A stretch of DNA of 12,589 bases from NCBI GenBank assembly GCA_015680635.1, contig JAABOA010000648.1, forward strand, positions 1-12,589, written 5' to 3'. The stretch comes from Lunasporangiospora selenospora (lineage: Eukaryota > Mortierellomycota > Mortierellomycetes > Mortierellales > Mortierellaceae). Positions within the stretch are counted from its first letter, which is position 1. Every line of letters starts with the position of its first letter. Positions 6,896-12,589 of this stretch are shown here, piece by piece. Below the pieces are notes generated by a model, which was not told the DNA's origin, did no database searches, and saw nothing but the letters and a program-made list of their open reading frames with translations. The translations under genes and the position numbers were made by a program.

Positions 6896-6924
6896 GCATC
6901 CTTTATTACGCCAACCTGAATCAC

Positions 6925-6991
6925 AGCCCAAGGTGTGACAAAGGGAGCACACCAGTGCCTTTCTGGGTTTCAGCTCAAGGTATGACAGCGA
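6925..6991 (-). promoter_or_regulatory. Doubled conserved box upstream of copy C
   Basis: The plus strand has CAGCCCAAGGTGTGACA (about 6924-6940) and, 45 bp on, CAGCTCAAGGTATGACAGCG (6971-6990). Both match the family consensus upstream box. Here the element is present twice, at about 135 and 180 bp before the ATG, so this flank underwent a local duplication. Confidence 0.45.
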
Positions 6992-7020
6992 AACAAAAAA
7001 AACAATGAGGTCCAACTTCA

Positions 7021-7202
7021 TTGGCACTAGAGTATCTGCATAGTAAACTTATGATAGAGGCGTCCCACTCCCCAAGCTCAAACCACAAGAGGAAACAAGG
7101 AGGTGTAAACTCTTTTTCTTGGGAATGTTATGCGATCACAGCACTCTACAGGAGCAAGGAGTGGAAGAGGGGTCCACAAAATGAAATAGTTCTTGGATCA
7201 TG
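7021..7202. repeat. Intergenic block shared with 11806-11956
   Basis: ATCTGCATAGTAAACTT, then TCCCACTCCCCAAGCTCAAA, CACAAGAGGAAAC, CTCTTTTTCTTG and CAAGGAGTG...ATAGTTCTTGGATCATGTCA recur in the same order at 11806-11956 with small indels. Here it is the spacer between D (3' side) and C (5' side); there it lies between G and F. It shows that whole gene-plus-spacer units were duplicated. The rightmost 20 bp are the CATGATCCAAGAAC 3' flank of D. Confidence 0.75.
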
Positions 7203-8645
7203 TCAAAGTTCTATAAAATCAATGCCATCAAAGGTCGGGAACTCTCTACAAATCCTAATCACATCCAAATGTTCACATACTCTTGGATGTACCTTACCCA
7301 CCTCATCAATATCGCAATGAATAGACTCAAGATTTGGCCAGGCCCGAGCCATCCATTCGACCTCTTCTGCATGCCATCCTTCACTCAATAATCCCACATA
7401 AAGATATTCAAGTTTGGAGAGAGATGCCAATAATTCCAATCCATTGCCCAGTCTCGGAGGGTGGCTGCCTTCTTGACAACGTGTACCAAAAGATAGCCAA
7501 GTCAAGTCAGTTCCCAGGATACGGAGTTCCTTGAGCTGAGAGAGTTGACGACATACAACCGAGTGGAGTTGTGTCTTTTCAGGGTCTACTATGATATGAG
7601 CTTCAAGATGCTCCAGTCTCTGACACACCCATGGCGATCCTAACTCGATCTTTTCAGCAATTAGATGGACCCCTATACACGAGCGGAGATTGGGACACAA
7701 GTTGAAGATAACTTGGCTACTTTTGCCATCATCCAGAAGAAAGTCCTCTAATCGAATCGCTTGTAGGCTCTCGTAATGACGAGAGTAAACCGGTCTCGAT
7801 ATAAACTCGCTCATGTTCTCAAAAGGCCCCTGGAGTTGCTTCATTGGCGGCAAGGTCATTACGACCTTTTCATAATCGCTATCGTTATCAAAGCCGCAAT
7901 CATTATATCGGAGCACACAGAGTTTTCTACAATGAACTGTGATAACCTCCAAAAAGGTCTCAACACTGACCGGATCGACCTCCAAGATGCTCAAGGCTTT
8001 CAGGTTCGGACATGCTCTCAGGAAATCTAGATACGGTCCCTCGACCGAGTCCATCTTGATTTGCTCAAGATTGGAAAACTTTTGACCCTTGAACATCAGA
8101 TGGGTCTCCCCCACAAAGCTGACACTCCTTAAACACAGGGTTGTCAATCCAGTATACGCCCTGATAAAAGACTCCATCAAATCACTTTCTTGGATCGTGA
8201 TATTGCTGCAATCCAAATGCTGGAGCATAGGACATCCCAGCGCTGCCTTGAGGACAACCGAACCTTCGTCGCCCGAGCAATTGACTTGGATCATTCTAAG
8301 CGAACTCTGGCTGTGATGGATTAGACCTGCAGAGTACTCCTGGGACACTGCATTATAACCAAGGTGTCCAAGTTTGAGAACTTGCAGATTCTTAAACCAT
8401 TGATAGAAACCGGTCTGATCCTCTTGTCTGTTCACGTGAAGTGTATGGACAAAAACTCTATACTTGTGGAAAATGGCGAGTAGCTCGAGTGAGCACAACG
8501 TCGGTAATTTCACAGAGTACCATATCCACGGGATCACAGACTCGGCCCAGGCGCGAGAGACAAGTGCACAGGCCTTGTAGTCGTGGGGTCGAAGGAATAG
8601 AACAATGGTTCTTCTGATCTCTGGGAGCGAGAGAGCCTGCTCCAT
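7203..8645 (-). CDS. Copy D: F-box/LRR-like protein, intact
   Basis: Uninterrupted 480-aa gene from MEQALSLPEI (ATG at 8645) to ...GIDFIEL-TGA. The F-box is residues 1-45 (RPHDYKACALVSRAWAES, PWIWYS). Leucine-rich elements follow, including FKNLQVLKLG, MLQHLDCSNITI, LTTLCLRSVSF, FSNLEQIKM, CPNLKALSI, ESLQAIRL, CPNLRSCIG, RLEHLEAHI, LSQLKELRIL, LSKLEYLYV and WPNLESIHCD. The frame is open a further 58 codons upstream to an ATG at 8819, but the added residues are encoded by the leader tract, so the conserved Met is preferred. Its N-terminal half is closest to E and F (CSGDEGSVVL, FKGQ). Its later part keeps FLLDDG and the SFGTRC segment seen in B and C. Inferred role: SCF substrate receptor; target unknown. 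Confidence 0.9.
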   Translation of the reverse strand: MEQALSLPEIRRTIVLFLRPHDYKACALVSRAWAESVIPWIWYSVKLPTLCSLELLAIFHKYRVFVHTLHVNRQEDQTGFYQWFKNLQVLKLGHLGYNAVSQEYSAGLIHHSQSSLRMIQVNCSGDEGSVVLKAALGCPMLQHLDCSNITIQESDLMESFIRAYTGLTTLCLRSVSFVGETHLMFKGQKFSNLEQIKMDSVEGPYLDFLRACPNLKALSILEVDPVSVETFLEVITVHCRKLCVLRYNDCGFDNDSDYEKVVMTLPPMKQLQGPFENMSEFISRPVYSRHYESLQAIRLEDFLLDDGKSSQVIFNLCPNLRSCIGVHLIAEKIELGSPWVCQRLEHLEAHIIVDPEKTQLHSVVCRQLSQLKELRILGTDLTWLSFGTRCQEGSHPPRLGNGLELLASLSKLEYLYVGLLSEGWHAEEVEWMARAWPNLESIHCDIDEVGKVHPRVCEHLDVIRICREFPTFDGIDFIEL

Positions 8646-8740
8646 TCTATGAATGGAGAGAAAAAGGAGTGGATGAAGGGAGTGGATGAAGGGAGTGGAT
8701 GAAGGAAGAGGATGATGTTGAGGATGATGCTGGTGAGGAA
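8646..8740 (-). repeat. Pyrimidine leader of copy D with 13-bp repeats
   Basis: 8667-8705 holds three perfect 13-bp units GAGTGGATGAAGG on the plus strand, followed by GGATGATGTTGAGGATGATG. In gene sense it is a CT-rich tract ending CATTCATAG before AATGGAGCA. The 13-bp unit is not a multiple of three, so changes in unit number would shift the upstream frame, which argues that this leader is not coding. Confidence 0.75.
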
Positions 8741-8788
8741 TTGAGTTGGAGATGCACCATCTGCTGCGCCTTTCTGGATCGGAACACA

Positions 8789-8813
8789 TCACAAGTTGTG
8801 ACAGCGGGATCAA
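8789..8813 (-). promoter_or_regulatory. Conserved upstream box of copy D
   Basis: The plus strand CACAAGTTGTGACAGCGGGATCA matches the family box, about 150 bp before the ATG. It is preceded on the gene-proximal side by GCTGCGCCTTTCTGG, also present upstream of F (11747 onward) and, more weakly, of A. This is the best-conserved non-coding block shared by D and F. Confidence 0.45.
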
Positions 8814-8901
8814 AAACAACGTTCAACCTTGTTTGTACAATCCGTTGAGACTCACTCCAAGCTCAAACTGTTATACGGCCACTGTTCTACAGGGACAAGG
8901 A

Positions 8902-9838
8902 CCATCCAGAAGATAGTCTCGTAATCGAATTACTTGTAGGTTTTCATACTGACGAGAATAAACCGGACTCCATAAAAATTGCTCATGATAATGACTGACC
9001 CCTGGAGCTGCTTTATAGGTGGCAAGGCCACTACTACCTTCTCAAAATTACTATCGTTATCAAAGCCGCAATCACAAAAGCGGATCACGTAGAGTTGTCT
9101 ACAGTGAACCATGATCACCTCCAAAAAGGCTGGAACACTGACCGGATCGCATTCGGAGAGGGTCAAGACCTTCAGGTTCGGACAAGCTCTGAGGTTATCC
9201 GGATATGGTCCACGGACATTCTCTATCTTGAATCGTTCAAGATTGGTAAACGCTTGACCCTTGTACATCCATTGACCCTCCCTAACAAAGCTGACACTCG
9301 ACAAACTTATGGTTGTCAATTGAGTACATGTTTTGATAAACGATTCCATCAAATATCGTTGTTGGATCGAGATTTCGCTGAAATACAAATGCTTGAGTAA
9401 AGGACATTCGAGGGCTTTCCTTAGTATGACTGAATCTTCGTCGCCGGAGCAATCGAGTTCGATCCTCTGAAGCGATAACTGGTTATGATGGATTAGATCC
9501 GCATACACCATCCGGGACTCTGCACTGTCAATCGAAAACTCTTCATTTCAATGAGCGTGTCCAAACCATAGAACCTGCAATCTCTCAACCCAGTTTTAGT
9601 GATCGACTCGCGTCTTAAATCTGCTGGTGCGAAGTGTATGGATAAGAGCTCTATTCTTGTGGAGGATGGCGAGTTCCTTCTGAGAGCACAACACGGATGG
9701 CAAAACAGAATACCATATCCATAGGATCACGGACTCAGCCCAAGTGTGGGAGACAAGTGCACAGGTCTTGCGGTCGCGGGGTCGGAGGAATAGAGCAATG
9801 ATTCTTCTGATCTCTGGGAGCGAGAGAGCCTGCTCCAT
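8902..9838 (-). pseudogene. Copy E: F-box/LRR copy, disrupted and 3'-truncated
   Basis: It starts MEQALSLPEI at 9838 and is open for 80 codons, covering the F-box. In-frame stops follow: TAA at 9596-9598 (RVDH-stop-NWVERLQVLWFG, where F reads RVDYFNW) and a TGA about 20 codons on (GHAH-stop-NEEF). The frame is then open from about 9550 to 8930 with good repeats (LLKHLYFSEISI, LTTISLSSVSF, FTNLERFKI, CPNLKVLTL). A frameshift follows near SNFYG, and SPVYSRQYENLQVIRLRDYLLDG continues in the next frame. Homology ends at about 8902, so roughly 170 C-terminal residues are deleted and the gene abuts spacer sequence ACAGGGACAAGGA. It is the sister of F in the 5' part (about 90% identical there by eye). 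Confidence 0.88.
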
Positions 9839-9905
9839 TCTGTGAATGAAGAGAAAGTGGAGTGAATGAGAGGAAAAGGACGATATAGAGAATGGAATTG
9901 ATGAG
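9839..9905 (-). promoter_or_regulatory. Pyrimidine leader of copy E
   Basis: A shorter CT-rich leader without a clear tandem unit. The gene-sense strand ends CTCTTCATTCACAG before AATGGAGCAGG, the same terminal motif as in B and F. Confidence 0.45.
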
Positions 9906-10135
9906 GAAATGAGATGTGTGACAGGGGGATCATATCCCAAAAAAAGCACTTGTTAGTACAATCTGTAACGTAGACGTGGAAAATTGGACGAGTCACTTCC
10001 AAGGGAAACCCACAAGGGAAAACATTGAAACACAATAGAAGAAGGGTCCACTCGCGAACGAATTGATTCGTTTTCCACTCCACAGGAACAAGGAGCGGAA
10101 GGGATCCTTCAAAATAAAATAGTATTAAGATCATG
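9906..10135. other. Spacer between F and E
   Basis: No gene on either strand. GATGTGTGACAGGGGGATCA at 9913-9932 is a version of the conserved upstream box, only about 80 bp from the ATG of E. CCACAGGAACAAGGAGCGGAAGG at 10080-10102 and ATAGTATTAAGATCATG up to 10135 match the right ends of the other spacers and form the 3' flank of F. The middle (about 9945-10075) is not shared with other spacers. Confidence 0.5.
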
Positions 10136-11599
10136 TCAAAGTTCTATAAAATCAATGCTATCAGAGGTCGGGAATTTTCTACAATTTCTGAACACATCCA
10201 ACTGTTCACATACTCTTGGATGTACCTTACCCGCCTCATTGAGATCGCAATGAATGGATACAATATTTGGCCAGGTCCGAACCATCCATTCGACCTCTTC
10301 TGCTCGCCATGCTTCTTGAAATACTCCCACATGAAGGTACTCCAGTCGGAAGAGAGATGCCAATAGTTCCAATCCATCGCCTAGTCTCAGAGAGAGAGCT
10401 GTTCTCTGGGGTTGACTTCTAGAAGACCACAAACCCATGTTGGTACTCAGGATACGGAGTTTCTTGAGTTGAGAGAGTTGATGACATACACCCGAGTGGA
10501 GTTGTGCTTTTTCAGGATCTACAACAATATGAACTTCAAGATGCTCCAGTTCCTGACACACCCATGACAATCCTGATCCAATATCCTCAGCTATGAGAAT
10601 AGCCCCTACACATGAACGGAGATTGGGACATGAGCTGAAGAGAGTTTGGGCACTTTTGGTTCCTATCCCATAAAATTCCTCTAATTGAATCGCTTGTAGG
10701 TTCTTGAAATGGTGAGAGTAAGCCGGAATCGGTATATAATTGCCCATCACAGAGTTCATTCCTTGGAGTTGCTTCATAGGTGGCAAGGCCATTGCTACCT
10801 TCTCGAAATCGCTACCATCATCAAAGCCGCACTCAGCATAACGGAGCACACAGAGTTGTCTACAGTGAACCGTAATCACTTCCAAAAATGCTGCCACGCT
10901 GACCGAGTCGCAACGCAAGAGAGTCAGAGCTTTCAGGTTCGGACATGCTCTGAGGATATCCAGATATGGTCCGCAGACCCTTTCCACCTTGAGTTGTGCA
11001 AGATTGGTAAACCCTTGTCCTTTGAACATCAGTTGACTTTCCCAAACAAAACTGACACCCCACAAACTCAGGGTTATCAATCGAGTACATGTGTTGATAA
11101 ACGATTCCATCAAATCTCTTTCTTGGATCGAGATATGGCTTAAATCCAAATATTTGAGCAAAGGACATTCGAGTGCTTCCCTTAGGATGACTGAATCTTC
11201 GTCGCCGGAGCAATTGACCTCGATCCTCCGGAGCGATAACCGGTTATGATGGATTAGATCTGCATATTCCATCCAAGACTCTACAAAGTCTATCTGGAAT
11301 TCTTCAATATAACTAATGTATCCGAGCCATAGAACTTGCAATTTCTCAAACCAGTTAAAGTAATCAACCCGCTCCGTATATCTGTCAGTGTGAAGTGTAC
11401 GGACATGAGCCCTATTTTTGTAGAGGACGGCGAGTTCCTTCTGAGAGCACACCACGGATGGTGAAACAGAATACCATATCCACGGGATCACAGACTCGGC
11501 CCAGGCGCGAGAGACAAGTGCACAGGTCTTGCGGTCGCGGGGTCGGAGGAATAGAACAATGATTCTTCTGATCTCTGGGAGCGAGAGGGCCTGCTCCAT
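10136..11599 (-). CDS. Copy F: F-box/LRR-like protein, intact
   Basis: Uninterrupted 487-aa gene, MEQALSLPEI to DSIDFIEL-TGA. No ATG lies upstream in frame, so the start at 11599 is firm. The F-box is residues 1-45 (RPRDRKTCALVSRAWAES, PWIWYS). A variable segment (about 70-112) is four residues longer than in B. Leucine-rich elements follow: LLKYLDLSHISI (147-158), LITLSLWGVSF (174-184), FTNLAQLKV (197-205), CPNLKALTL (219-227), CRQLCVLRY (246-254), KNLQAIQL (299-306), CPNLRSCVG (324-332), LEHLEVHI (351-358), LSQLKKLRIL (375-384), FRLEYLHV (417-424) and WPNIVSIHCD (443-452). The 210 C-terminal residues align with G without gaps at about 79% identity. Inferred role: Skp1-binding SCF substrate receptor with unknown target. 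Confidence 0.92.
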   Translation of the reverse strand: MEQALSLPEIRRIIVLFLRPRDRKTCALVSRAWAESVIPWIWYSVSPSVVCSQKELAVLYKNRAHVRTLHTDRYTERVDYFNWFEKLQVLWLGYISYIEEFQIDFVESWMEYADLIHHNRLSLRRIEVNCSGDEDSVILREALECPLLKYLDLSHISIQERDLMESFINTCTRLITLSLWGVSFVWESQLMFKGQGFTNLAQLKVERVCGPYLDILRACPNLKALTLLRCDSVSVAAFLEVITVHCRQLCVLRYAECGFDDGSDFEKVAMALPPMKQLQGMNSVMGNYIPIPAYSHHFKNLQAIQLEEFYGIGTKSAQTLFSSCPNLRSCVGAILIAEDIGSGLSWVCQELEHLEVHIVVDPEKAQLHSGVCHQLSQLKKLRILSTNMGLWSSRSQPQRTALSLRLGDGLELLASLFRLEYLHVGVFQEAWRAEEVEWMVRTWPNIVSIHCDLNEAGKVHPRVCEQLDVFRNCRKFPTSDSIDFIEL

Positions 11600-11716
11600 T
11601 CTGTGAATAAAGAGAAAAGGGAGTGGATGAAGGAAGAGGAGGAAAGAGGAGGATGTTGAGGAGGATGTCGAGGAGGATGTTGAGGAGATGTTGAGGAGAT
11701 GTTGAGGAGGATGTTA
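11600..11716 (-). repeat. Pyrimidine leader of copy F with 12-bp repeats
   Basis: 11647-11716 holds six head-to-tail units of AGGAGGATGTTG on the plus strand (two are 11 bp, two have one substitution). 11600-11646 is a GA-rich stretch with GAGTGGATGAAGG, the same 13-mer repeated in the leader of D. The gene-sense strand ends TTTATTCACAG before AATGGAGCAGG. The mix of 11- and 12-bp units shows frame is not conserved, in favour of a non-coding leader. Confidence 0.75.
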
Positions 11717-11770
11717 ACGAGGAATTAAGTTGGAGATGCATCAAGTGCTGCGCCTTTCTCGCCTTTCTGA

Positions 11771-11804
11771 GTAACAGCTCAAGGTGTGTGACGGCGAAAT
11801 CATA
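11771..11804 (-). promoter_or_regulatory. Conserved upstream box of copy F
   Basis: The plus strand reads CAGCTCAAGGTGTGTGACGG then CGAAATCATAAA, the fullest version of the family box, about 190 bp before the ATG. TGCTGCGCCTTTCT lies just on its gene-proximal side as in D. Function is inferred only from conservation across copies. Confidence 0.45.
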
Positions 11805-11805
11805 A

Positions 11806-11956
11806 ATATCTGCATAGTAAACTTGTCCCACTCCCCAAGCTCAAACCACAAGAGGAAACGAACTCTTTTTCTTGAGAATGCTATGTGATCACAACACTGA
11901 ACAGCAACAAGGAGTGAAAGGGACGCCCTCAAAAAGAAAATAGTTCTTGGATCATG
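11806..11956. repeat. Intergenic block shared with 7021-7202
   Basis: Same order of segments as the C/D spacer: ATCTGCATAGTAAACTT, TCCCACTCCCCAAGCTCAAA, CACAAGAGGAAAC, CTCTTTTTCTTGAGAATG, GTGATCACA and ATAGTTCTTGGATCATG. It lacks about 12 bp after the first segment and about 10 bp in the middle. Its right end is the 3' flank of G. Confidence 0.75.
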
Positions 11957-12589
11957 TCAAAGTTCTATAAAATCAATGCTATCAAAGTTCGGGAACTCTC
12001 TACAATTTCTGAACACATCCAACTGTTCACATACTCTTGGATGTACCTTACCCGCCTCATTGAGATCGCAATAAATGGATTCAAGATTTGGCCAGGCCTG
12101 GGCCATCCATTCGACCTCTTCTGCTCGCCATGCTTCTTGAAATACTCCCACATAAAGGTACTCCAGTCGGAAGAGAGATGCCAATAGTTCCAATCCATTA
12201 GCCAGTCTCGGAGAGAAGTGTCTTCTCCGGGAATCAATGCTAGGAGCCCACCATTCCATGTTGGTTTTCAGGATACGGAGATTCTTGAGTTGAGAGAGTT
12301 GATGACATACAATCGAGTGGAGTTGTGCTTTTTCAGGATGGACAATGGTATGAACCTCAAGATGCTCTAGTCTCTGACACACCCATGGCAATCCTGATCC
12401 AATATCCTCAGCTTTGAGAACAGCCCCTACACATGAACGGAGATTGGGACATGAGCTGAAGAGAATTTGCCCAATTTTGAAATCTCCCCCATAAAACTCC
12501 CGTAATTGAATCGCTTGTAGGTTCTGGAAATGGCGAGAGTAAGCCGGAATCGGTATATAATTGCCCATCACAGAGTTCATTCCTTGGAG
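11957..12589 (-). CDS. Copy G: F-box/LRR-like protein, 5' end outside window
   Basis: The C-terminal 210 residues and TGA of another copy. The frame is open through the right edge (LQG before MNSVMGNY), so the Met at 12580 is internal and not the start; in F the same point is residue 278. It contains QNLQAIQL, CPNLRSCVG, RLEHLEVHT, LSQLKNLRIL, FRLEYLYV and WPNLESIYCD and ends DSIDFIEL. About 44 differences separate it from F over 210 residues, 13 of them packed into one 17-residue stretch (F residues 392-408). F-box and upstream repeats must lie beyond the window if the gene is whole. Confidence 0.88.
   Translation of the reverse strand, partial: LQGMNSVMGNYIPIPAYSRHFQNLQAIQLREFYGGDFKIGQILFSSCPNLRSCVGAVLKAEDIGSGLPWVCQRLEHLEVHTIVHPEKAQLHSIVCHQLSQLKNLRILKTNMEWWAPSIDSRRRHFSPRLANGLELLASLFRLEYLYVGVFQEAWRAEEVEWMAQAWPNLESIYCDLNEAGKVHPRVCEQLDVFRNCREFPNFDSIDFIEL

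Noticed and set aside
7203-8645. Copy D as a recombinant of an E/F-type front and a B/C-type back
   Set aside because: E also has the LLDG-type middle, so shared features of D with B and C may simply be ancestral and lost in F and G; no sharp boundary was seen.
10709-11143. 144-codon plus-strand frame, and related ones near 3891, 6000, 7776 and 9095
   Set aside because: All lie opposite the same part of the family gene and share sequence only because the coding strand is conserved; they vary in length and start, as expected for shadows.
11412-11831. Minus-strand frame reading LAPRDQK...RPQDLCTCLSRLGRVCDPVDM
   Set aside because: It is the F-box DNA of copy F read in the wrong frame; a similar wrong-frame reading exists at 851-1060 for copy A.

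Overview
This looks like an accessory region of a fungal nuclear genome. The most likely source is an early-diverging filamentous fungus of the Mortierella type, judged from the recognisable N-terminus (MEQALSLPEI, then CALVSRAW and PWIWYS) of the very large F-box/leucine-rich protein families of that group. The taxon is an inference from family resemblance; no taxonomic marker gene is present.

The whole window is one head-to-tail tandem array, entirely on the minus strand, of a single intronless F-box/leucine-rich-repeat-like gene family. Seven copies are visible. Their start codons (or start-equivalents) lie at 999, 2869 (degenerate), 4760, 6800, 8645, 9838 and 11599, a spacing of about 1.8-2.0 kb except where copy E has lost its 3' part. 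From left to right: A (1-999, diverged, open at the left edge), psi (1357-2869, strongly decayed), B (3309-4760, intact, 483 aa), C (5268-6800, disrupted; the first 269 aa are still open), D (7203-8645, intact, 480 aa), E (8902-9838, disrupted and 3'-truncated), F (10136-11599, intact, 487 aa) and G (11957-12589, open at the right edge, close to F). Three copies look functional, two are incomplete at the window edges but uninterrupted, and two to three are pseudogenes, so the locus shows gene birth and death in progress.

Each copy follows a similar plan in gene sense. A 5' flank carries a conserved box resembling GCTGTCACACCTTGAGCTG (not found at A or psi). A pyrimidine-rich leader follows, built from a different short tandem repeat in each copy and often ending in CACAG one base before the ATG. 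Then come the F-box (residues 1-45), degenerate leucine-rich repeats, and a C-terminus near DSIDFIEL. In B, D, F and G the stop codon is followed by a shared 3' flank starting CATGATC.

Known F-box proteins are substrate receptors of SCF ubiquitin ligases: the F-box binds Skp1 and the repeats bind the target. Which targets these copies recognise cannot be read from the sequence. The strongest signals beyond the annotation are a sharply bounded 246-bp near-identical tract shared by B and C (gene conversion), a segment of about 21 residues that is hypervariable at the same place in every copy, the copy-specific repeat leaders, and a roughly 120-bp A-tailed insertion inside pseudogene C.
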